Part shown: positions 1 to 11,762 of the stretch, one piece after another
How the letters are laid out: every line of letters starts with the position of its first letter
Position numbering within the stretch: position 1 is the stretch's first letter
NCBI GenBank assembly: GCA_022266195.1
Contig: WHVY01000003.1
Location: 4,650,001-4,714,000 of the forward strand
DNA: 64,000 bases
Source of the DNA: Tetranychus cinnabarinus
Lineage: Eukaryota > Arthropoda > Arachnida > Trombidiformes > Tetranychidae
Direction: 5' to 3'
Made by a program: the position numbers and the translations under genes
The notes under the pieces: model-generated
Told to the model about the DNA's origin: nothing
Database searches by the model: none
The model's input: the letters and a program-made list of their open reading frames with translations, nothing else

Positions 1-1540
1 TTCAATTTTTACGCATTCCATAAGGATTACAGGGTGAATATATGAATGCAGGGAAAGCTTTTAACCTGATAATGGCTGTGATGAGTTTCAATCTCAATCT
101 GAACATTCCAATTAACCACTTAACTAAAGCTAATAGTTTTGGCTTAAATAACTTTCATACTCATTAAACTATTACAATGAAAGTGAAAAAAGGTTTAACC
201 GCTTTTTTTTGCATCAGATTAATATTGTTTAAAAAGTGTAAAACACTTTTTGCTCGTAATTTTTTCCAAATCATCAGGACGGTTGAATAAATTCAACTGA
301 TGAAGGTAAATTATTATGGTTAGGATGATTATTTGAAACATTTAGAAAATAAAATTGTTTTCAATTTTCTTTTTCCACCAACAAAAGCGACAAATTTTCC
401 AGTTGGGCCTTGATTAAATTACAGTTAAACTGGTTGAAGAGATTCAAATGAATTTAATTATTGTGGTTGCTTCTCCATTTTTTGTGCTCCAACTTCAATC
501 ATAATAGATCCTCGGGTGAAAATATTAACGGTACATTATGATGATAATGATGATGGGGATAGAAATGATCATCTTCTTCATCACCTTTTGCTTTTTACCA
601 TCTTTACCATCCAAGCATAATGTAATTAAACTATGATTTCAATTAATTTCTTTCACCTTTTAATGTGTGTTTTCTTCTTCTTTTGGCCTCCTCCTTAACA
701 TTATTAATATTGCTTTGAATACACACAGTTAAATCCAACATTTGGTTTTCCCGGTTCCATTCATGTTGATGCGCCAAATAAAGCAACTGTAAAGATAATC
801 AAATGTTTATATAGATTAATCATTTAACTTTAACTAATGAGAATCTGATTATTTGATCGTGATATTATTGTTACACTTAATAGATTATACCTGGAAGGCT
901 TTGAATATGTTGATTACGTGCAAAACATTTTCGATGTGTATGTTTTAACCTGAGATTAACATCGTATTAAAAAATAATATTGAATCCAAGAAACGCATGT
1001 AGTATCCAACACCAACAAGAAAACATCTAAAGTTAAATAAATTTGATTATTGATGATCATAATGATTGTTAAAGACAATAATAGTGTTCATTATAAAATA
1101 TAAATGTGAATATAAAAAGGTAATAAAGCGTTTAACAATAATGTTTGAGTGTGTAAAGATAATGAGGAACAAGGATGAAGTCAATTGAAGGCGTGAATAA
1201 CTTATTAGAGTAAAGAGTGAGTCAATGAGAAAGGCAAGAATTAATAGGATGATAGGGAAGATAATGGATGATGATCAACGGGCGTGTTCAATGTTAGATA
1301 ATTATTTGACTATGAATTCCCTGTAAAGAATAAAATGGTAATAATAATAGATGAAAATAATTACAAGAGGTGAGAAGTGAAAAACTCTTACTTTGTTAAA
1401 TATTAACTAATCAATTATCTTGTATAGTTTGTCACTTACTTATTCCATTTCAATTATTATCATTATTATCTTCATTTAATAGTTAATTTGTCAATATAAT
1501 TACCTGATGCACATTATTGATCATCATAGATGATAATCAC
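1..1540. other. gene-free stretch
   Basis: No frame with coding character and no recognisable RNA gene is seen. The sequence is AT-rich, with short GAT/ATC runs (for example near 539-556) and long stop-dense stretches in all frames. It could be intergenic or intronic to a gene outside the window. Confidence 0.6.
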
Positions 1541-1695
1541 CTGTATTAACCTACCAATGTGGATATTCAGTTCAAATACAGGAGAAACGTTAGCCAAATT
1601 CAGTCCAAGTTCAATTTTCTTTGTAAAACTGGTGATTCTTTCTGATGAGTTTGCTTTGTTTATCTCTTCTTCTTGTATTCTGATGAAAATATTTT
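1541..1695 (-). CDS. possible isolated coding exon, unknown protein
   Basis: On the minus strand a 155-bp segment has a plausible acceptor (TTTGATTAG just before 1695) and a donor (CAG followed by GTGATT, at 1541/1540). It is open for 51 codons and enters in phase 2. The inferred peptide is mixed in composition, with charged helical character (contains EEEINKANSSERIT and later VSPVFELNIHIGRL). I do not recognise a family. No neighbouring exon was found, so it may be a relic or chance; the overlapping plus-strand frame at 1530-1796 is probably its shadow. Low confidence. Confidence 0.2.
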
Positions 1696-4600
1696 CTAAT
1701 CAAATATTATCAGGCAGCTTTATTGAATTGATTTCTTCCGATTCTCTGGAGCCTTTTATTCCCACTGTTTTACTGTTTAATAAAAACAAAAGCTAAAAAA
1801 TTGATTTTGCTTTTATTGTCCTTGTATTTCACTGGTAAGAGATGTAATCTGTGTTGACATGAAATATGATTTTGAAATTGATGTTATCCTGAGTATCATC
1901 GTCATCATGGTATAATCGAGTTGTTAAAGTCAATTGTACTCCATTGTATGGTTGAGATGAAAATTGAGTTTAACAATAAGAAACCATCACTAGAAAACGT
2001 TTCCCCCTGTATACAGTGAATAAAAGTATTATAATAATGATAAATTCAAGAAAAAAAGGGAAACATTTATCTAATACAATTTGAGATTGAAATGAAAATG
2101 ATTGTACAATAATGTAAAAGACATTAAGATGTATTCATCACTTGAATTATCAAGTCAACCTAAAACAATATTATTTCCATTTTATATGTATTCCTTAAGG
2201 AAGGTCATCCGTCTTGTTTCCCTTTTACTTTTGGGACTTTAACTTACTCTTTGTGTGCCTCTTTCGTCAATGATAGTTGTCAAGGCAAAAATATTCATCA
2301 AAAATGATGATCAAACACGACGATCATCATCTTTGTTTCTTCATCTTCTCCGGTCCATTAATTTTTAGCATAAGAATATTGTTTTTTGATTTGATAACAA
2401 AGTAACCAATCTTTTCACAAGATTAAATACGCCTTTGTCATCATCCTCAGCATCTAAAAAAATATACAAATAAACATTAGTATTGTTTTGATACTTAAAT
2501 GTAATAATCTATGCAAGTTTATGGTTGTTAACATTTTCATGGTTAAATGAAGAAAAAACAAAGATTGTCTTCACCAAATCATCCATTTCTTTTTACATCA
2601 TTATACCCAGCATCGTCCTCATCGCCATCATCTTCATACACACGACTTTCATCAAAGAGTGAAGATGATGATGAAGAGGAGAAGGAGGAGTTGTAGGAGT
2701 TGGCATAATCTTAAGAAAAACCTTTTTTTTTGATATTGTTAACAAGACTTTGACTGTTGATGCGCAACATCAACTTATTTGTTTTCTTACCTGACTTTCT
2801 TATTCCTTTTACCTGAAAAGAGCCTTATACTGAGCTTCTCCAACAATCATAGTTATTATCATTATCATCTTATTAGTAGCAGGTACAATCAGTTGAAAAT
2901 AGTCATGAGTCTTAATATTTAAATTTACCCTTAGGAGGTCTTTATTAACTGGTTTTTAGACTGACAACTTTAGGCAAACACAAACCATTTTAACCTTTAA
3001 CAATCCCTTGAGAGTGAAGTCTGTAAGAATTAAAAAAAAGTGATTGGAAGGTGTCAATAAAGAGGAGGAAGAAGAAAAAGATGATGAAAGAGATGATGAT
3101 GGAAACAGAATGAAGATTATGAAGAGGAAGAGAAAATGAAAAGAAAATTACCATTAAAGACATGGGCATTTAACCATTACCAGTAGCTACCTACTTAATT
3201 CAATGAAGATAGGTTTTCATCAAAAGGTATCTGTAAGAAAAAGCAAGAGAGAAAGAGAAAGAAAGAAAAATTAGATTCAATTGACTTGAATAAAAAATGA
3301 AAAGTTTACTTGCCGTAATAGTGTGATGAATGGTTAAGATAATCAAATTAGATTGTTCCTTGATTATTGGTTTCCTTCCAATTCAATAAATTGAAAGATT
3401 ATTGTCAACACATTATAAAATACAAATTAACTTTGGGTAACCGTTGAAAAATGAATTCAATCACAAGCAGTATAACAAAAAAAGCTAAATTCAAAATGAC
3501 AAAGCCAAGCCTTCTTATGCTGCCTTGACGTCAACACAAAAAGCGGGCAATTTAAGTTAAGGGTTTAATTATTGAAATTTTTAATTTTCATTATTTAAAG
3601 CAATTACAATTTCAAGTTAAATTGATGATACAATTAAATGAATCGATAAGTCAAGAATATGAAAAAAAAGGTTAAACCCTACAACCCTTAAAACTGGTAA
3701 AAAAACTGATTGTATGCCTTGAATTTGCGTCCATCAATAAAATAGACCAACAACAATCAACCAAATGACCATTAGTCTAATTACCTTCACTTTGACTGCT
3801 AATTGTTGAAACAATAACACAATAATAAACTTGATCTCTCTCCTTAGGGTAAATTGTATTGGTAAAAAGGACAACTAAATGGGAAACAGATGAGGATAAA
3901 TTCAATGGTTGTTGATGTTAACTATTAAAACGGGAATCTCTCAAGAGCCTCTCATCATCATCATTATCATTACTGTTTTGTATCCTGTAATTCAGCTGAA
4001 ACGCTTATCATCATCAAGTGTAAATTAGATTAAAATTGTCAACATAAAGAGTCACACAGGCAGACAATCATGTAATATAAATGTAATGTTTGATCATTTC
4101 AGTTCATCTTTCATCTCTGTCCTCCTCCCATCTTCCTCCCACTCTTGCCACTCCACTTCATGTCAACATTATTGAATTAAACTGAGCTTTTTGTCCGTAA
4201 CTTCATTACTATTTTTGGTACAAAAAGGTATCCAACAAAACAAAAAACGGATTCCAACTGAAAGTCAATTGAAAGTTAATCAATTTTAAATTGTATCCTC
4301 AATCATTAAACAGATAAACAGTGAACACTAATGGCTGAAGAGACAAATAATCAATTTTCATTTACAATAATCACTTACACTTTAAAATAAAAGTCACTAT
4401 TGCCTTTTCAAATTGCTTGTAACTAAGACTAAATTATATTAACAATCAATCCTTTAGTTTAATCTAACAATCTTTATTAAATTGTCATCCAAAATAATCA
4501 AATTTAAAGGTGAAAAACATGGAAATGTTGAAGCCTTTAATTCACTTTCAATCAATTTCTTAAATCTTTTCAGTAAATCAGTTTAAAGTTGAAACAATTG

Positions 4601-7600
4601 AGAAGTGTGAAAAATGTTAATCAAAGTAAAACCCAAAATGATTGTAAACAGATTTAGTTTGTCAGTTGAAAATGCAATTATATTGTATTTACTGATCAAC
4701 AATAATGTTCAACAAAATTTGATTGAACAAGTAAATTAAATTAATGGTGAATCTAAACAGGAATCAAGATTGACAAACTTAAATATTGTAAACAAAATGT
4801 TCAATGTAACCATGGTTTTAATGAATGTTCATCAAATAAGATTAAAGGCAAGTTCAGAGGAAACTGAATATCAAAATGAAAGTTGAAAGTTTACTTGAAA
4901 ACCATCACAAGGGTTAATATTATTTAGCAAGTGATAATTATTATTAGACTTTTATCATGTGAAAAGCTTAATCAACCAATTAGTTGATAATGATAATAAT
5001 ATTATTAACCCGAATAAACCATTTTGATAATAGAATTCATTATCTTTAGAAAAAAAAGACTTTCTTCTTCTTCTTCTTCTTCTTCCTCTTTATCTGTCTC
5101 ATTGATTCCTCCAATCTTCATGATTTCCTGAGAAGATAATGAAATTCAGTTAACATGGCTACTTTATCAGCTTACAGGGAAACATGTGAAAAGAGAGAAA
5201 ATTCAGTCTCTTTTTTTCTGTATTATCAGGAGAGAAACATTGCTATTAAGTTCTGGAAATAAAAAAAGATAAGAGCTTCTATAAACTCTGAAACTGTTTC
5301 TTCCTCTTTTTAAGAGGATTATGGTGATGATGATCAGTGATGATCAAGGATGATCATGGATGATGAAAAACCCTATAAATGAGCATGAGCTGAATATCAT
5401 GAACTAGATGATTGCAAGAATTAATGGTTTATCATTGATATAATTGAGGTGAAATAATGTTCATCTTTGAGAAGCAAATGAGTTTAGGATCAACTTTAAT
5501 CATAATTTGTAGCTCAAATTGGATCAACTAGCCACAACAATTCATATTAACATGAACATTAGACAAGATTCAGTGAAAACAAAACATTGAAATTGGATAA
5601 GATTCACATTCAGATGTTAATTTTGATTTTTCATTGTTACTCCATTAAAGACGATAATCAGTGGATCAGTCAAATAAGATTTCCTGCAACACTTCACATC
5701 ACAATCATTTTGTTAAAAAATAGTTCAATCGACAACTAAATCGACCTTTTCACCGAAAAAAAGTTCTTTATTGAAGTCCTTTTTTCATAACCTAGTCCAC
5801 CTAATCAGGTGCATCTGAATCAGTGTATTTTGAGTTGACACTAAAGCTTGAGTAAAATCTGAAACATTGAATATCAATTGATTGTTCTGTAGATGCAAAA
5901 TGATATTTTGGTTAAATTAAATTGCAATTGGTCATTAAGAGTAAGCTTTTTTGTCATGATAATCAATTGGCAGTCAATTGGACATGATTAGTGTTGTTTT
6001 GGATTTGTTGCTTTACTTGATTCTTTCAGGTTATCAATTGAACTGTATTATTTGAGATTGTTACATTTATCATATTCAATTGAAAGTCACGGATAAAGGT
6101 TTTCAGTTGATTTTGTTTCAAACTGTATTTGTTGTTAGACTGTACATTATGTTGTTTCAGCTTTCTTGGCATTTAATGAGTTTTATTGATTTGCTTGTTA
6201 ACAAGATCATTAATATTTTTGTTATACACCAATTATAATTACTGAATACTTGTAACTAAATCATTATTGCTGAACCAGTAGTTTTGTTTAGCTTATTATC
6301 AACTTGTTTGTATCATTAATTATTGTATTGCCAATTTATTGGTTATTGTTGGTGAATCAATTTTGTCTCAATTTGAAATAGGTTTTGCCATTTCAGTTGA
6401 TTAAAATGAAGAGACAATTTGTATTTCAAATGATATCATTTTAAACTCAACCCATTTCGCGGGTAATTGATGGTAATTTTGCTTTTCAATTTTTCCTCTT
6501 TTTTATGCTCAGGGATTGTTGAGATTCAAGAATGGATCAACATTTGTAATAATGTAATGATAATGGTTTAAACTGGTGGAAATGGTTAAAACAGTTGATT
6601 TGAGGAAACATTTTTTTATATTTTATTATATTTTTGTGTGATTTTTTCTCCTTCCTTGCTTGTGTTGTTGGCTTTAGATTATGACAAGTTAATCTAATTT
6701 ACCAGTTGGTTGAGTTTAGCTGTCACAAGACCTAATATTGCAACTAAATCATCCTAAATTACATCGATTTAAGTTAAATCAGATTAAGAGTAAATCAAGA
6801 AAAGATGGGAACCCAAAAACTGGACCAGAATTAGCAGAGATAAAAATAATAACATGAATAATATGAAACGATTAACAATTTTCGGTTCAACAAGAAAGTT
6901 GCTTCAATTGAAACGGGTTAAGGTGAACCAATGTATCAATTTTAATTGTTGTAAATATTACATTCTATCATTTCAATTGATTGATTAATGTTGAAGACAC
7001 TCTTTCAATTCATAAATTGATAGTGTTGTTTGTAATAAAATCAAATCATGTTTACGGCAAAACTCAAAAGACAAACGAAGCTAACAATAAGAAAGATTCA
7101 GCCTTAAGATGTGAATATACGAGTCACTAAACATTTTTATCAATAATAATGAATACCTTGATTATTTTTGACACTAACAAATGAAAATCAAACTATTAGA
7201 TGAAATCACCAGATGAATTGAACATTTAAAAGTAATTCAAAACACAAATAATAAACAAAAAAGTCAACTAAGCTAAATTGAAATGGGAAAAAGGTGAACT
7301 CGGGAAAAGATATTCAAGCTTACAGTGTCTCCATCTAATGATTAGAGTTGTTATTGGAGTTAACTTTTTGTAACAATTGCGGCATGAATTAAATGATTAT
7401 GATCATCCTAAATCAGTAGTTGATAATAGGGATTTTGGTCAATTACATAACAAATGCATTGCTGATAATTCAATGATATTTTGGGATTTTTTTATTTCTT
7501 GTACCTGTTTGTGGTCGTGTTTCAAGAATCGTTGATGCTACAGACCTCAGATTCGAGTTATGAGCTTTCTCAGGCTAAGAATCATAAGTTCTAACCCTCT

Positions 7601-7923
7601 AGGTCATTCAAGGTCAATCCATTATTTGACCTCTAAATGAAATTTAGAGGTAATATTTTGTGGAAAGTTGGTTGAAAAAGTTTTAAAGCATTTTCAATGC
7701 AAATAATGATTTGAATTTGAAGCATAAGCATTAATACATGGAGCGAAAATTTTGTTCCTAAAATTACCACAATCCAATCAAAACTCAAACCACTCAAAAA
7801 TATCTTTCATTCAGCATTTTATTATTCTTAAATGAAATATGATCAGGAATGACGACCTTATTGTAAGTATTTATTGTTTAACCTTCCAACATATATTAAT
7901 ATCTTTAACTCTTGCCTCTTTAG
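1696..7923. other. gene-free stretch with low-complexity tracts
   Basis: About 6.2 kb without a supportable gene. It contains purine-rich blocks (about 3060-3140), a TCT microsatellite at 5062-5086, and clustered GATGATCA-type repeats around 5325-5365. All frames are stop-dense. I see no tRNA-like or rRNA-like sequence. Confidence 0.6.
5062..5086. repeat. (TCT)n microsatellite
   Basis: Eight consecutive TTC/TCT units, uninterrupted, in non-coding DNA. Confidence 0.9.
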
Positions 7924-8423
7924 ATCAAATATCTGAGTGCTTTCAAACTACCTCGAGATGTTGAAAGGAAATTATACATAAAGGCATATCTTCGTTTAAT
8001 GCTCAAGCTACATCCGGACAAGAATGAATCGAAAAGCGTAATGTTCGCAGGAATTACATACGAAGAAACAACCACTCTTCATTCTGTCATCCTAAGCAAT
8101 TTTGAACGATATGATTCTCCTACAAAGAAATCGTTAACCATTATAACTCTAAGTTCGGATGATGAAGGTTTGGCCATAATCCAAAACCGAATGCAAAAAG
8201 TCAGCAAGATATTAATCACCCAGAACCAGATTCAGACTACAGTGACGATCCAGAATTTGACATTTATGCTGATCCATATGGTCCACGGAGATGCGATGAA
8301 ATCAAGCAATATATTTTCCGATCAGTCAATCACCTTTTTGATTCATCTCATGTTAATATACAGGGCTATTCAGCCTCAATCACTTCTCGTTTCATTCAAT
8401 ATCTTGAGAAGCGCACATACTAG
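7924..8423 (+). pseudogene. sacsin-like J-domain fragment, probably broken
   Basis: A good acceptor (CTCTTTAG) precedes 7924. The frame from there reads a J-domain helix II and HPD loop: LPRDVERKLYIKAY followed by LKLHPDKN at about 7999-8025. Spacing and the LP..ER start resemble the C-terminal J domain of sacsin rather than a canonical DnaJ start. That frame then continues without family resemblance. A second protein-like frame, shifted relative to the first, opens at 8166 (FGHNPKPNAKSQQD, then an acidic EPDSDYSDDPEFD segment) and stops at a TAG at 8421-8423. No convincing intron joins the two, so a frameshifted relic is the simplest reading. An unrecognised small intron is the alternative. 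Its tail runs into the left arm of the inverted duplication at 8366-8804. Confidence 0.45.
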
Positions 8424-8489
8424 GTTACTTATATTCAAAGGGTATGCTTCTGCGAACCAAAGACCATTTTTTCGAAGTTTCAAGGTCAT
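8366..8489. repeat. left arm of ~124-bp inverted duplication
   Basis: Reads, with roughly 88 percent identity by eye, as the reverse complement of 8681-8804. The arm includes the last ~19 codons of the sacsin-like fragment, so part of a gene-derived sequence has been copied in inverted orientation. Confidence 0.85.
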
Positions 8490-8680
8490 TCATTTATTTG
8501 ACCTTCAAGCGACTTATAAAGGTTATTTTCGAGTAGCGCGCATTTATTCACTCTGCAAAATGCTTGCCACAAAAAGTCAACAATCCTCTAAGAATTTATC
8601 TTCAATCTTCATACCAGTTGCTGTTGATACTCTATAGAGATGGACTTATAGCGATTAAAGTATGGGTACTCTTAAATAAT

Positions 8681-8804
8681 TGGCCTTGAAACTTCGAAAA
8701 AATTGTTCTGCAATTCACAGAAGCATACCCTCTGAATATAAGTAACCTAGCATGTCTGTTTCTCAAGATATTGAATGAAACGTGAAGTAATTGAGGCTGA
8801 ATAG
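8681..8804. repeat. right arm of ~124-bp inverted duplication
   Basis: Imperfect inverted partner of 8366-8489, with a spacer of about 190 bp. Shared blocks include the outermost GGCTGAATAG / CTATTCAGCC and an interior AGCATACCCTCTGAATATAA equivalent with one mismatch. Confidence 0.85.
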
Positions 8805-8845
8805 TCCAGTATTACTAGGTGTTTATTCTTGTTGTTCTTGAATAT

Positions 8846-8914
8846 GACTCGCATAGAAACCATTGTTTCTATCGATTTAGGTTTTCATCCATTGGGTTTC
8901 AAGACATTCTTTTC
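8846..8914 (+). repeat. diverged direct repeat, copy A
   Basis: About 68 bp aligned with 9195-9262. Shared blocks include CCATTGTTTCTAT and TTTCAAGACATT. Copy A also holds a small perfect stem, ATAGAAAC-CATT-GTTTCTAT. Confidence 0.7.
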
Positions 8915-9194
8915 TCTGACATTGTTTGTGTTTATGGTGAAACGATAATCATCAATTTTTATTGTAATCTTGTCCTATTGTAACTCAAAACAAGTTACTA
9001 GGATTGAATAATTTAACTGAATCTTTGTTTATTGTCATAACCATAAACAATAGAATCAGATGTTCTATAGCTTCACCAATTTTTGAAAAAAAGCTGTTAG
9101 AGTTATTTTCCAACCAGATTTTATTTGTTTTATCCTTTTCAATTCACTTCATGTTAATAGTTTATAAATGACTGACGAATTTCGCGTGTGACTG

Positions 9195-9262
9195 AGACTC
9201 TCATGGAAAACCATTGTTTCTATAAATTTAGTTTCATGCATTGACTTTCAAGACATTTTATC
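9195..9262 (+). repeat. diverged direct repeat, copy B
   Basis: Second copy of the 68-bp repeat, about 350 bp after copy A and about 320 bp before the transposase relic. It has several substitutions and one small indel relative to copy A. Confidence 0.7.
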
Positions 9263-9583
9263 TTCCATCTTTTGGATTTTCCTTGACCGCCGGGAAAAGT
9301 ACATATTTATCCAACCTTACCAATTGTTCTCTAACATCTTATTACTTGTGTATACAGTGCTTCTTTTTAATTTCTCGATTAAATGATATTGTTATGGTTC
9401 TAGTGTACATTTATTACAATTAATAGTAATGATGGATAATAATGATCAGCTTATTAGAACACTTTTCTCTCTTGTTTCAAGACTGTCAAATCTGTCACTA
9501 TTTTTCATCTGTAATCATTTCATGTATTGTTTGTTTGTTTTCATTGCAGTTCAGGCCCCATCGGTTCTTTTTGACAATTGAGT

Positions 9584-10451
9584 CTAAATATCCACATAAT
9601 TAAAATCCAAAGAATTTAAGTCGGGAGAGTTAGATGGCCATTCAATTGCCGATCTTCTACTGATTATCCTTGTATCAAAATAAACCTTTAATAATTCTAG
9701 GGAATAATCAGTGCAGTGACAAGTTGCACCATCTTGCTGAAACCAAAAACTATCTGGACCACCAAATTTCGATAAGGCTGGGATGAAATCTAAATCTAGC
9801 ATTCTTTGGTACTCGAATTGGTCGACGGATTTCTCGAAAAAAAGGGACCGATTAAACCGACAGCAGACAGACAACACCAAGCGTGAACATTCACTAAATG
9901 TGCAACATTCTCATTAAAAAAGTTAGGTCTTTCAAGGCAACATCTTCTGGTGTTTTGTTGGTTCTCTCTTCGAGTCAATTGGAAAATCTTTCCATCGCTG
10001 AACCAAATACGCTCAATATTTCTGGATGGCAAAGTCAAGCAGAAGTAAAGACTTAAATTTTTTTCCCTAGCTGTTAGCTTTTGGACTTCGATTGGTTTGT
10101 ATAGCTTATACCCTTTCTTCATTAATATCTTGCGGACTCTCTCTGGATTGATTTCTAATTTATCAGCCATTACTCTCAGTGACAATGTATGATCCTCCGT
10201 TATCATAGCCACAACCCGATTTTCTAAGGACTGGTCAGGAGCTTAGGTTAGTTACGTTTTTCTGGTAAGATAGTTCCAGTTTCTCTAAATTTTTGTACCA
10301 AACGAGTATTCGCATCAACAGAAACAGCCAGATCAAATTTGGTTCTCACTTCAGAGATAACGAGTTGGTAGAGTTCAGCTTTGGACGGGATATGAAGCTC
10401 ATAATTTAAAAAACCAACAATAATTGCAATTCTGACCTCAATTGGATACAT
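9584..10451 (-). pseudogene. Tc1/mariner-superfamily transposase, frameshifted relic
   Basis: Three overlapping minus-strand frames together read as one transposase. 10451-10248 gives the N-terminal DNA-binding region, starting MYPIEVRIAIIVGF. The frame around 10230-9835 gives a second helix-turn-helix (SLRVMADKLEINPERVRKIL) and the first catalytic Asp in IWFSDGKIF. 9880-9584 gives WFQQDGATCH with the second Asp and NSPDLNSLDF with the third acidic residue. The frame changes near 10215-10248 and again near 9835, the latter beside a run of A/T. The protein ends just after the third motif, short of the usual C-terminus, and I could not find terminal inverted repeats. Domain identity is seen; loss of function is inferred from the breaks. 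Confidence 0.85.
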
Positions 10452-11604
10452 TTTAACAAAAAAAAGACAGGAAACAAGACAACAACAGAAAACGGAACAC
10501 AAAACGGAACAAAAAGGCAGCAAAAACGAAGCAAAATCGACAAACAAAACAATACCAGAAATCAAAACAAAACAAAGATCAGCTGTGAATCTGGTCATCT
10601 GGTTAATTTAATTTAATTATTTCTAAATCGTCATTAGATCTTTATTTTTTCCCTCAAAGATGTCGCAAAAAATCATCTTATCACAAATCGTTTCCATCTG
10701 TTTTCCCAAAATTATCTAAAACCAATAATTTTTAGTCTAATTTCTGCCTTTCAAGCATTTTATTTCTGACAACCTTTTACTGAAAATCTAAGCAATATTT
10801 CAATTGTTAAATTACCCAAAGATGCAACCTCTCATTTCCAGCCACTCGATTTGGGATAATTTCTAACGTCAAAAGGCTTCACAGGTCAAAGTTAATTCAC
10901 AAAATTGCCTCACAAATTGATACAGAAAATATTGATATTACCAACTATTTAAAAAAATGTCACATTACGGCATGGTATTGAAATACTAAACGATTGTTGG
11001 CAAGAAATTAAGCCACAAACTATCATTAATTGTTTTTCTAAAGCTGGGTTTCAATTAAAATAAATTTATTCCGCTAGATGTCAACCATCAAAATACAAGC
11101 TACTGTACATGTATATGTTGCTAGCTCCATCTCTCAAGGATATAAAAAGTTAAAATATCAAAGTCAAGATTACTTTTCAGTCAATATTTGATACTTGGGT
11201 TAGTAGTGAGTTAAATGGACATAAAAGGCTGATCTCCGATAATTCTTTATTGACTTTGAATTGAAATTGCAAACTAAGGTCACTTTTTCACAGTCATTAA
11301 ATACAAGATTTTACTGGAATTTATGAGCTGCTTGAATTTCGCTATTCAGATAATTATCAATCGAAAATTATCTTTGATTTGCCACCTTCTAACTGTAGTA
11401 CAGTTATTTATGCTAACGAAACTAGCGAAAGGTTTAGGGTCCAAAGATTATTATCTCAACTATTAATATACCCTATAACAATCACGACCTTTAACTAGCT
11501 CTCCTTTGATCAATGTAAAGAAGCGGAATTTCTGAGTTGATTGCCAGCTCTGCTAACTAAAAGACGCTTTCAGCCCTGTAACACGCGGATATGATCATAA
11601 GTAA
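10452..11604. other. gene-free stretch
   Basis: AT-rich intergenic DNA between the transposase relic and the 3' end of the adenosine-receptor gene. No coding frame, RNA gene or clear repeat ends were recognised. Confidence 0.6.
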
Positions 11605-11610
11605 TTTATT
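11605..11610 (-). terminator. candidate poly(A) signal of the adenosine receptor gene
   Basis: TTTATT on the plus strand, which is AATAAA on the minus strand, about 150 nt after the receptor stop codon. Position fits a short 3' UTR; not otherwise proven. Confidence 0.4.
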
Positions 11611-11762
11611 ATTAATAGTTACGATATAATGGAAAAGCAAAATTAAGTCAGTTTTTAATGTTGAATAGGAAATGAGAAATAAACAAATTTATGTACAGAG
11701 TAGTGATGGTAATTACTGGTAATTGAAACAATGACAATTATTTAAGCAATCGGTAACCACAA

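Noticed and set aside
1530..1796. 88-codon plus-strand frame
   Set aside because: Ser/Phe-rich composition; the opposite strand has splice sites and better coding character, and is itself only weakly supported.
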